Both the position numbers and the translations under genes were made by a program. Below are positions 42,169 to 53,056 of a stretch of 64,000 nt of DNA, piece after piece. The stretch is from Anthopleura xanthogrammica (taxonomy: Eukaryota > Cnidaria > Anthozoa > Actiniaria > Actiniidae). Where the stretch lies: NCBI GenBank assembly GCA_964019055.1, contig OZ025206.1, positions 17,333,291 to 17,397,290 of the forward strand, written 5' to 3'. Position 1 is the stretch's first letter; each line of letters opens with the position of its first letter. The notes beneath the pieces were generated by a model, which saw nothing but the letters and a program-made list of their open reading frames with translations, made no database searches and was not told the DNA's origin.

Positions 42169-45100
42169 AAGGTGTAAATCCAATCGTACCTAGCGCTAGC
42201 AAAACAACTAAACCTCTTGATTAACAAGGCCGAGGCCTCCAGGTTGTGATGTTGAACTTTTGATTTGAGACTGAGTCCTGAAGGGGAAAAGGCAAAATTT
42301 GCTTACATCTAAGTACTGGAAAAAACTTCGGAAGTGATACACTAGTACACTGGGACTGGGATTTCAAATAGTCAAGGAATATAAATGAAATTTTCTCAAA
42401 GTTTTTCACTTGGTTCGGGATGTTTTCCAAATTATAGGAAAAACGGGAAACAATGAAACGAGATAACTCGATTCACTTTTTGTTTCCGCCAATCAGAAGA
42501 AAACGCGGGAATTTCAGACGCGTTTGCACCAAAGACATTACGTCATGCGCTGTTCTTGTCTAGCTGGATTCCAGCCTGGCCTTCCACCAGTACCGCCATG
42601 TTGGAAACAAAGATGGTTTAACTTCAAACATTCCCTCATTTTACTGACTTTGTTTTCCCAAAAAGTCATGTTTTACAACTGGAAAGGTAAGTCTGATGTT
42701 CATAAATAATTTCTGGATTTATTCCATTTAATTTACATTAAATATGATACGACTTTTGACGGATATAAAAAAGATGGAACGCGTACGTTTTCTTGCAGTT
42801 TTCATGCCATTTCTCACAAACATTATTTAATTTTACTGAAAGTTTAACCAAGTTTTTATCTATATTTATGATGACATTGTCTTGCACTGCCAATAATAAA
42901 CTATTAGTAATTTGTACTATTTTATTTGTACTTTTACTCGTTTTAACTAACACGGCAAATTTTATCAAATTTGAATAAGAAACCTGAAGCTACAATGCTT
43001 TTTAAAATTACTTTGAAAATTACTTTTGATACATATTTTTGGTCGTACTGAGTTTATGATTTTATTTAGCGTTTCTTATTTAGAGCTTTTTTAGGATTTT
43101 GTATTACAAAAGAAGACAAAAGTTTTATCTGTGGGAGGGACCAAATAAATGGTTATCGTGTTTAATGAGCCACAGAAAAGGTCTCGATTTTTCTTACTTT
43201 TGCATCTTAAGCTAAATTTTGCTAGATGTAAGTTATGCATTGATAAAGTTCTAAGTTAGTGGTGCAGTTTAAAATTATGTTTTTTGATGCCAGAAGTCCA
43301 TAACTAGTTGATGCCCATAGTGTATATGCAATGGTGGAAGAGGGAAGTGCTGTAATACTGTCCCCCCCCCCCCCCCCCACAATTTTCCGTAAATTTTTAG
43401 GGACTGTTCATTATTTAATTCAAAGTTCTCCTTTGAATTTTCTTTCTTGATTTAAAAACAAAATGGTTCTAAACCTCAAATGTTTTCAGCTACAGTATTG
43501 GTCAGTTAAGGCTTTCAACAGCATGATACAGACTTTCTTTCTAGACTAGGCTAAGTTAGGAATTTGCTTGATCAATAAAGCCAGAAAAGCTGAAATTCGA
43601 GATTTTATCTATATTAGTGTTTTGGATCAAAATAAAACTTAGTGCACAAATACAATGATTATTATATTGCAATACCATATTTACTTGTTAAAATGCAGCC
43701 CATGATTAAGCGCCACCCCTAACTTAGTGCCACACTGATGAGAGCAAATATCAAAGACTGCCACCTCAAATAAGTACTTCCCACAAATAAGCACTGCAAC
43801 CAAAACACTCAAAATTTATAGAGTGTTGCGGCGCTTACAATACAATACAATAACTTTATTTAAGGAGGGATACATAATAACCTTTTACAGTTTTCTAACT
43901 TACGGCCCTAATCAAGTAAATTTTTGGTAAAAATATGGTTAATTACCTTCCCACACTTGAATTTTATTTATACATTGGAACCCCATGCAATGGAAACCAG
44001 CTATTATACACACCCTGTTACATTGAAAAGAAATTTTGTTATTTACTCTTAAATTCACCTACTATATATGGGTGGCTTTTTATTATTGACAATTTCTCTG
44101 GCCCCCTAGGTGTCAGTATCAATAGGGTTCAACTGTAATTGCCAATGGTATTTTTGAATTAAATGCCTCTTTCGCAGGTCTTTTTTCATGTGATCTAAAA
44201 TACAGATGTCTTAGCAAATAAAATATTTAGGCTGGTTACTTTTTTCCAGTATTTCCAGATATGCAGTTATTTCCATACATACATTTTTCTTGTCTTAATA
44301 TACTAAAAATATTATCGATTGGTTAATATTCTATTCTACTTTTCGATTTTCAGATCCCTTTTTTGTAATCACTGAGAAAATAATTAAAAAATATATAAAT
44401 TTAGAAGCAAATTGTAGTAACTTGTGTTTCAACAGCTGTTGGAAAATTAGAACTTGAGGGTCTATTTTTCTTTAAGAAACTAAGTTTTGTAATCATTTAG
44501 TCAGATTTTACTGTTCCTGCTAATTATAAATGGCTTCATTTGCATTTTACATTGATTATACTAGCTTGAATTATGTCAAGTAGGTGTTACATCTTTATGG
44601 CATTTTAATGGTCTCAAAGGCTATATTGCAATTCTAGCAAGACATTTACAATTATTTCTTCCTAGGAGAACTACAATCAATCTTAATGTCATTTTCTTTT
44701 GAAGCCTAAAGAAGATCTTATAGGATTTCTTCCTAATCACACATGCAAAATTGTCCAATTTGCTGTTTCAGCAAAACAGGGTCTTGGTGGATAGTAAGTC
44801 AAAGGTTTCCATGACATGTTTAAAAAACACAAAGTTATTAAAGGATGTGCCAATGGAATGTCATAAAATGGCTTAATTGTCATGGAAATGCCTTGATTGA
44901 CTTCCATCAAAACCAAATTTGCCATGACAGCAAAATTTACAATTGTGTGTGTAAATGGGATGGGCTGTAAAAAAGGTAGTAATTCTTAATGATAATAGTG
45001 TGAAAAAATACTGTATATAATTTTGAGCACCTCTAACAATAATATTATTATGACATTGTAATTATTGTCACTTGAACTACTTTAGATGATGAAAACAATA

Positions 45101-47993
45101 TATAATACTTTATCATGGTCTATAATCTTTCAAAGATAACATATTTTGAGCCACTTTAGAATGGATAGGAAAAAGCTTCTCACCATTTTATTTTTCAAGA
45201 TCACTAACTGCAAGCACTTGCTGTTAGGACCTAATCTTGAAAACAAATTATGCAATGTTTATCATATCTTGGGACATAGATATTGCTCTTCACACTTGGA
45301 TACATACTCGTAAGTTGTACATATTTTATAAATATTATATAATTTTGAAGCCTAATTTTTTCCCCAGAAATGCTCTATTTTTGTTGTTGTTGAAATATTG
45401 AGTATACTAAAAATATTATCGATTGGTTACTATTCTTGTTGAAAATGTAAAAAAAAGTTTTTTATCCTGTGAAATCTTTTTTGACAGGTTTCGTTTTTAT
45501 TACAAAATTATAAGCATTTCCTTGTTTTAATAGCGCCTTAAGAAAAATGTCTATTTTTAGTTTTTAGCTTCCTTACAAATTTTTGTAAAATACCTTCTTG
45601 ACCTTCTTGGTAGCAAGTTCCATCTAGCCAGTGATCAATTGATTAAACTCTCTCAACCGCCAAAGAACGTGGTTTGAATACTATTATCATTGAGACAACC
45701 GCCAATGATTATTTTAATTACGTAATTTCGTCGCTTTCGATGATGACGAGTTATCATTTATGGACAGTTTTTGTCTGGGTTTATTGTATAATACCAGACG
45801 TCCAGCCCTCGTTTTAGTGCCTATTCTAATTTACATCTTTTCAAAGACTATTCATACTTGGTCGAGTGTATTTCCACTCCAATCCTATAGGTGGCCAATT
45901 CCTATTTAAGTAAAAAAATGTCAGGGAAATGTTCTCCGCCTTCCTATTCTACTCCTTTGATCGTTTTCTTCTAAGAATAATTGTTGCGGTACAGTATTGT
46001 AAATCTTGCATCGGTTGACTGAGAACAGAAGTACATCAAGTCAAAATAGCACCAGAAATGTACAAACGTGCCGATCAAACACGATGAGAGTGAACTTATG
46101 GTAAGTAAGAGTTTTGAAAGGTAGTACACTCACATGTACAAACGGCTAGATACTCTTACGAGTGCTAGTTCTTCAAGAACGTACAGTATCGTACCATTGA
46201 TACCTATTCACAAGAAATTGTAACGCCGGTGGGATATTATATCCTTACTGTACGGCCACGCTTTACTTTCCGCTTACACATAGATCTTGTTTCGAGCCTT
46301 TTCTCTTAGGCTGATTATAGCTAGTGTTAAGCCACAGTAAAACTCGGTCTTTATGACTCATATATACTAGCATTTCCGTGTATTAGGGAACGATGTAAAA
46401 ATTCATAAAATATTCTTGTGCGTGCTTACATAGCTGGCGTGTATGAAGTTCATAGAGTGACTACTTTGTCTATACTGACTTCCTGAGTAAGACACGAGAA
46501 ATTGCTGGTACATCAGTACTGACATCACGGCAAGATGAAACACGAGGATGGAGAAGCAATTCCGCATTTCTCGTTTTAGAAATTGATAGAATGTTAAGTT
46601 GATCTTTTATTTATAAACTAACGACTCCAAATTTTTATAACAACCAAATTAAAAAGTGTCTGAAAATACAGAAAGCAAACTAAGTCCGTCAGATAATCTC
46701 TTTGTAAAATATTGATTTTTCATATGGTGAGAGTGATTGTTTAAAACTACCACCAACTTTTGAGAGTCAGTTAGCTTTCATGCAGCCTGATGGGAAAATA
46801 TCTTCTCGTTTATAAATTGTTGATCACAAAAAACTGTGATTTATAAATGCAGGCCTCGTGGCTGTTTACTTCCTGTGCACGGTTCAACTAGTATATTGGT
46901 TTGTCTGTGGTGAGGATTTGTGCTGCGCACTATTGTCTGGATCTTCAAGTGTGGCATTATTTTCTTATCGAAATAAGCCACTCTGTTTGCGCGATGCTTC
47001 AAGATGAATCAACAATTGGGATTGATCTATTAGTTTTCTTACAACTGACACCTCTTGGAACGAAAGACAATCCATCCTGTTTCTTTTTTTCAAGATCTCG
47101 ATCTCAGAAACTAAACGTTTTCGACGCATCTTCATTGTCAAAAGTATGGAAACCAATTCTCACATGAATAGATTCTGCCTTATGATTATCAGCTTTATAA
47201 AAGAACATATCTATTTCTTCTCCGAGACGATGGTGAGTGGTTCCGCGATCTTTCAAATGTGTAAAGACCGCTATTTATTATTAAATTGACTATTCTTAGC
47301 ACTGAAGTGTTCCATATATCTGTCCACATTGGAAAACCATTGCTTTAGTTACTACTGCGTTCCTTTTCAGACACTCAACAATCCATACCGACTGGCAAGT
47401 CCTAGATTATTCATCGTACCTAATAATTCCCTAAAAGACACATTATGATTCCGTTATCGTCTTACTATCAGTAAAAAGCAATAAGAGACCGTGATAAATC
47501 AATCAATCGAGACTCAGCCTTTAAGACTGACGTTGACTGTCATGTCTGAGGAAGTTTAGTGGCGCAAAAAATGAATTCTGTTTTTCTAAGGCACGGTGGA
47601 ACAGTTTTGGTGATGTTTAAATATTGCTTGGCAATGACTGTAAGTATCGGTATATACAATGTTTTTCACTTCATTTGGATTTTGACATAGAGTTGAATCG
47701 AACGACTTTTTTTTCAGGTTTTCTTCATATGGATTTTTTTAATATGGAATTAAATCGAACGACTTTTTTCACATTTTCTCGTGTTATGTGGGCGTCGTTT
47801 CAGAAATCCTCCTTCATATTATAACTAATCCATTATTGGTTGTTTAACATTTTGTCGGTGTTTTACTACTCAATCCAAATCTTGCATTCTGTACTTTAGT
47901 CATTGAAGTATTTCATAAATAGAAGTAGTATTAGGGCCATATACCAGCTATATACATCTATTTCAAAAAAAAGGTCAGTTGTCGAAGCCAAAG
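42169..47993. other. Gene-poor, very AT-rich region
   Basis: No coding exon is supported. A segment at 42590-42688 with two ATGs ends at a good donor (AAAG|GTAAGT) and could be a 5' exon of an unseen transcript. Also present are a poly-C run at 43363-43378, a 43.68-43.85 kb patch with repeated AAGCGCCAC/TAAGTGCCAC-like wording, and a 30-bp duplicated block (44300 and 45402). A short duplication, GAATCGAACGACTTTTTT, lies near 47695 and 47753. Confidence 0.5.
44298..45437. repeat. Direct duplicate of a ~35-bp noncoding block
   Basis: TATACTAAAAATATTATCGA followed by TTGGTTA(A/C)TATTCT occurs at about 44300-44336 and again at about 45402-45437, with one mismatch. The DNA between is not related. 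Confidence 0.7.
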
Positions 47994-48668
47994 GAGATAG
48001 GAGACAGGTGATAGGTCATTCCAAGGCGGAAAGGACTTATGGGGCATACAACTAAAGAGAACATAAATAAGAGAGGGAAACTTCTTAATATCGCGCGCGC
48101 CATGTGAATTCCCGGTTGAGCTATTTTTAGCATTCGCATAAAGTCAATTTTCGCCTCACCCTACTCCAGTGCGTCAAAAATTGTGTGCTTCATCCAGACC
48201 TGGAAGTAGCGGAAACGTGAAGATTTTAGGGGAAAAACTTAAATTTCGCGTCTTTTTGAGTGTTCAACAGCTTCAGTCGTGTTTTATCAGAGAACAGAAC
48301 ATAGCCAATCCTGATCTTTTTGCTTTTTCTAATAGATTTTGTCAAAAAAGTGAGAAAAATCGACGAAAAGTATGTTGTTTTTGAGCGCGCGTGCACACGT
48401 CCACGCCATCAAAAAATTAAAAACCAAACGACTTTGGGTGCTAAAAATAGCCCAACTGGGAATTCACATGGCGCGCGTGGTATTAAGAAGTTTCCCTCTC
48501 TTACTGATTTATGCTCTTTTTCTAAACACGAATAATCGAAGCCTCATAAATGGCTTCGTCCATCATTAAATATCTCAACACTAAGCTCCGTGTTCTTGAC
48601 GAGAATACTGAAGAAGCAGAAACACACGTCATTCCTTCTCTTATTGGATAAATGACCTATCTCCTATC
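47994..48668. mobile_element. Fold-back element, ~675 bp
   Basis: The outer arms (GATAGGTCATT near 48010; AATGACCTATC near 48652) and inner arms of about 80 bp (48051-48134 and 48441-48527) are inverted. The inner arms share GAGAGGGAAACTTCTTAATA, CGCGCGCCATGTGAATTCCC and GCTATTTTTAGCA. The central 300 bp has no recognisable gene. A non-autonomous DNA element is likely. Confidence 0.75.
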
Positions 48669-49434
48669 GCGTATTGCCTATACCATGACGGTCAAGGACT
48701 GTGTTTTTGGACAGCATTTTCTCAAGGTTTTCCAGTTACTAAAAGAAAACTAAAAGGATAACAGGTTCCTATTGCAGATGCTTAACAATCCTTAACATAC
48801 CCTGATAACAATCATGATAGTAATCTCTGAATGATTTTCATTGATAGGACCAAAGACCACATCCACGGCTGTACAGTGACCATGGTTTCTCTGCGTCAAG
48901 TTGCGGATAGAGTCGGATAGCTAGGGTTCTTATATAAACAGTATATTATTGGATACCACGAAGCGAAAACTAGTTGTTATACCGCACAACAAATGTTGGT
49001 ATGACGGATCATAAAATGAGGCTAACCTCACTTTCATCTCACAACAGCGACAAGACAGCCTGACTAGATGTGTTAATGATGGAAGGTTATACAGTCTCAA
49101 TAAGGTCTCATTGGCTTCCATTCGACAGCAAATGCAACTTGGTGTCCAATGAATCAATGAACGGAACATTTGTAAAGTTCCGTTTTACGTGGAAGGAAGA
49201 TTTGGCGATTGCACGATCGAAAGGAACTGTGGGACAATAAGAATTTCTTCATATTCGCACCTAAACAATGCCTACACCATTCAGCGAAGACCTTAGATGG
49301 CGAGTAGTATGGCTCGTTCATCTTATGAATTTTCAATTGAAAAGTTCTAATTTTACTTGGTTATTTTAATTCACCAATTGCCAATTGCAGTCCGCTCAAC
49401 TTTTTTCCGATATAGCTGTAATTTACAGTGTACC

Positions 49435-50075
49435 AATAGACCTGGAAGAGTTGCACGAAGCTGTTTGTTATTCCACTGTGAAACATCAACAGACCAGGAA
49501 GAGTTGCGCAAAATGCGGTATTGTACTGTGACAATGGATCAGGAAAAATGGCATTCACGAAGTGCGGTATTCTGCTGTAAACCGTCAGTTGAACAGATCA
49601 GGAAGAGTTGCACAAAATGCGGTATTGTACTAAGAACCAACAATGGATCAGGAAAAGATGTATTCACGAATTGTGGTCCACGTATTCTACTGTGAACCAT
49701 TAACAGACCAAGAAGTGTTGCATTTAGGAAGTGCAGTATAGTGAACCGACAATGGACCAGGAAAAGATGCGAAGTGCAAAATTCTACTGTGAATCAACAA
49801 CAGGCCCGGAAGAGTTGGATTAACGAAGTGCGGTATTCTACTGTGAACCAAGAATGGGCCAGGAAAAGTTTCATTCATGAAGTATGGTATTCTACTGTGA
49901 ACCATTAACAGGCCCGGAAGAGTTGTATTAACGAAGTGCGGTATTCTACTGTGAACCAAGAATGGGCCAGGAAAAGTTTCATTCATGAAGTGTGGTATTC
50001 TACTGTGAACCAGGCCCGGAAGTGTTGTATTAACGAATTGCGGTATTCTACTGTGAACCAGGAACAGATCAGGAA
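49435..50075. repeat. 54-bp minisatellite array
   Basis: About a dozen units, more regular to the right, each with GAAGTGCGGTATTCTACTGT, GAACCAAGAATGGGCCAGGA and AAAG(T/A). Two half-types alternate (AATGG.CCAGGAAAAG and AACAGGCCCGGAAGAGTTG), giving a roughly 108-bp higher-order period. The unit is a multiple of three, so ORFs stay open through it on both strands; I do not regard them as genes. Confidence 0.85.
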
Positions 50076-50753
50076 GAAGATGGTCACCAGCAGTGCAGCA
50101 GAAACGTCAATGTATCAACATAAAACCCATAGTTGCATTCAGGAAGTGCTATTCTACCATAAACTACCAAAAGACCAAGAAGATGTGCATATTGAAAACT
50201 AGCACAAAATTTGCTGCATGGGCATAACATAAAAAGTGGAATATCAAATTTTAAAAGGTACGAGTTTAATGACTTCATCATTATTTTCACTTGCAAATAA
50301 AAATCTGTCTTGGAAGTTTACATACTGTCGTGCTCAGGCTGCAATATTTGGTTGTCTGGAAGCCATCTTGGGGCTTTTATTTTGAGTTCGTGGTGCTTGA
50401 ATATGTTTCTAGTTAATAAGCAGAAAGCTTAGAGCCTTTTATTAATACGCGTGAAAAACTGAAGGTACAACTTGTTGTGGTGTCCGTTGCCAAGCGCTGT
50501 TGCTCTCATCACACCATGCATAAATTAGTTTTGTTATGCAAAATACAACACTGCAATACGGTTGCGCGACATGATATCCCAAGCCCCGAAGATACAGTCT
50601 GTCATTGTTCTAATACCTCAATTCATGGTCTTCCGGAGCGGACGCCGCTAAACAGTTATCTCTAAACAGGCCACCCGCTTGGTCTCCAATGCAGTTTAGA
50701 CCGTTTATTGTTTGTTACTTGTTCAATTTTGATTGTTTAATCCTTCGTATCAG

Positions 50754-51384
50754 GATCCATGTTGCGTTCATCCCGGTACTATGCAAGTCGTGGACAAGAA
50801 TTCTCAACAGTTTTGGCACCTATTTGTGGTGAGTATCTTTGTCAGTTCTTTTTTTAAGATTTTTATTCTTACCGTCTCTTTTTTAGTCTACTATTTGAAT
50901 TAAGGTAGATAGGAAGGATAACCTAACTTATAATCTATAGGTATGTTCGGCATTTCATGCATTAATAAATGAGAGAAAAAGATCCGATTCGAAGTCGTGT
51001 TCTATGACGGATGCGCAACTTTCACTCTGTTTTTTTTTCTTTCTTGAGGGCGTAGCCTTTCCCAACACCCTCCCACATTCGAATCCTGTATGGTAAGTGA
51101 ATTAGAAAACCCGCGTTTACCAATGCCGCTGAGGCAAATTTTTCTCTCTTTCTCTTTTGCTTTTTGGTCATTTAATTTTTTTTGTATATCATTTTGGTTA
51201 TTTTTTCACCGCAGAAAAGCAAAGCATTGGATTGAAAAACTTAAATTTTCCAAGAAATAGGTTCATTTACAGTGACCAAGAAACTGAAATAACGAAACAT
51301 AAATTTTGGCCTCCCAGTCGTCAAATTTTATTTGAATTTGATGATGGTATCCCGTCCTGGTTAAAAAAAACGGTTTTTCTTTAA
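50754..51384 (+). CDS. Tentative 3' end of an unidentified gene (three exons)
   Basis: Three exon candidates, 50754-50828, 51056-51092 and 51217-51384, have AG/GT borders (donors GTGAGT and GTAAGT). Their phases agree: 75 nt, then 37 nt, then a frame that begins E-KQSIGLKN and runs to a TAA at 51384. The last exon is the most protein-like, with FPRNRFIYSDQETE and FWPPSRQILFEFDDGIPSW. I found no upstream exon or start and recognise no family. The agreement of three phases is suggestive but could be chance. A SINE begins about 20 bp after the stop. Confidence 0.28.
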
Positions 51385-51403
51385 AAAACCCGTCCTTGTT
51401 TTT

Positions 51404-51668
51404 ACCAGGGTAGCACTTAATAGCCAGTGGCTAACAAACCTGTGGCCCTCGTTCCATGATCGAATTGGAATTTAGAATTTCGAAGTTGATTTTTGTGGAG
51501 GGAGGAAAACTGGAGAACCCTTGAAGAGAAAAACCCTTGAAGCACAGGAGAGAGCCAACTAGAAACTCTTATTTATATACGACACCGAGCACGGGGGGAC
51601 TCGAACTCGGGTCGCCTTGGGTCGCCTTGGTGAGGGGCGAGCGCTCTTTATACCGCTACGCTTCCCAG
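51404..51668 (-). mobile_element. tRNA-derived SINE copy (antisense), full length
   Basis: On the minus strand the head GGGAAGCGTAGCGGTATAAA (A-box region) lies about 50 nt before AGTTCGAGTCCC (B box). The body ACGGAGGGAGG-type block is in inverse, and the far end ACCAGGGTAGCACTTAATAG matches 40.57 kb. This is the clearest tRNA head in the window. It includes a duplicated GGTCGCCTTGG. Confidence 0.8.
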
Positions 51669-52921
51669 TATCGAAATATTCAGTCTTGTCATTTGCCAGT
51701 TTTCCTGCACGTCGGCTTCTATTTCTTTCTTTCTTTCTTTCTTTTTTCAGTGCATTTCGTTGCACGCTGTATACGGTGTATCTCTTACTAGGGAGTTTAT
51801 TATTCTCTGCTGAGCATCGAATATCTCCTAGAAATATGTTCTCTTTTTAAAAAAAGAAAGAAAGAAAGTCTTTTCAACTACACTTGTTTTCCGTAGCACT
51901 CGGGATTCAGGCTGAATCGCATTTTGTTGTTCCAGTACTGAAAATTGCACGTTTTGGTAGACGTCAATCAAGACGTTTTCCTTTAGCAATTAATAGGCAC
52001 TTCCCCTTAAACCCCGGTCTTAAAAACTTTGTGCTTTCCGACTGTACCATTAAAATACTTTGATTGGCTTCTACTACACCTACTTAATCTCGCGAGAGTG
52101 AAAGTGTGGAAAAATGGCCAGTAAATTGGTAACATTCTTACCGAAGATGGGACTGATAGAAAATCAGGCTCCACGCGGCAGGCTAAACAGGAAGTGCAAG
52201 GAATAAACTTTTACTTTTAGCTTGCAATAAGTTTGATGTCGTAGTATTGCTTCATGTCAGTGCTGATACGTTTACTTTGCGGGAATCCTAAATTTCAGTT
52301 ACCCCGTTGTTGTTACTCGGAGCACTGCACTGACAGGAACACTGACACTGTGTTAGCTCTCGAGCGTCCGCCATTTTGGATTTGGGAGAGTTGACAATGA
52401 GTAGCCTGGAGACGAGGCAAGGTCCATGTTGTTCGTGCATATTGTAAAGTAAATTTTCTTTATACCATTATGCAGATTTCGTGGGCGTTGAAAGGCACGG
52501 CACGTTACAGAGGTTTCGTGTCGTAATGATGATACTCTCAGTTTCGGTATTCTTATTGCACAAGCGATAATCTGACTCTATCGTTTAGTGATTGGTTCGA
52601 TCGATGGCTCAAACGGAAGTTACAGATGACATATCGTCACTGTGCTAGACAGTTTTCGCATGATGACTATGACGAAACTTAGTTTTCTTCGGTGATGCCA
52701 GAAGTTTTCTTTTAACGCAACAAAATTGACTTTCAGGAGTCTGTAAAGGAAACTTTTTATCCTAACACCCTTCCCTTAGAAGGTCATCCTTATTCCTCCC
52801 TCCAATATGGATTATGCTTCAAATCAAAGGAGGGTGGCCCTCTTGGCGAGAGACCTTTACGACCACCGTGATTCGCCGCTTCAAACCTTGACCCGTTTGC
52901 GCAGATCTGATTACTACTTAC

Positions 52922-53056
52922 TCCTTTAGTCGGTCTGGGAGGTCTTTCTAAAATAGTCGGCTTTTCTTTTCTAATCGTGACATTGTTTTTGTCGTCTGTT
53001 TTACGACCGTCAATAACAGTCATCGAGCATTGCGGTATTGTCAAAGTAGACTCGTC
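52922..53056 (-). CDS. Tentative internal exon of an unidentified minus-strand gene
   Basis: A 135-nt open segment with acceptor ACAG and donor GTAAGT on the minus strand, phase 0 on both sides. It encodes 45 hydrophilic residues, including TVIDGRKTDDKNNVTIRK and ILERPPRPTKG. The strong donor and protein-like composition are the only evidence. I could not connect it to neighbouring exons; a 44-nt candidate at 52141-52184 is too weak to claim. Confidence 0.25.

Noticed and set aside
46901..47167. 88-codon plus-strand ORF
   Set aside because: No conserved features or splice context; the overlapping minus-strand ORF is equally open.
48930..49169. Cys-rich minus-strand segment that could be an exon
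   Set aside because: A donor-like GTGAGG is present but the acceptor lacks a pyrimidine tract and no partner exon fits.
49687..49986. 99-codon minus-strand ORF with repeated PGPFLVHSRIP-like motifs
   Set aside because: It is the translation of the 54-bp minisatellite; other frames are open too, and there is no start context, signal or splice support.
51404..51668. tRNA gene suggested by A and B boxes
   Set aside because: The sequence cannot fold a full cloverleaf and is followed by a SINE body shared with many copies.
52360..52440. Possible first exon after a CCGCCATTTTGG (YY1-like) motif with a short ATG frame
   Set aside because: The frame closes after 16 codons and no good donor is present; left as an unproven promoter hint only.
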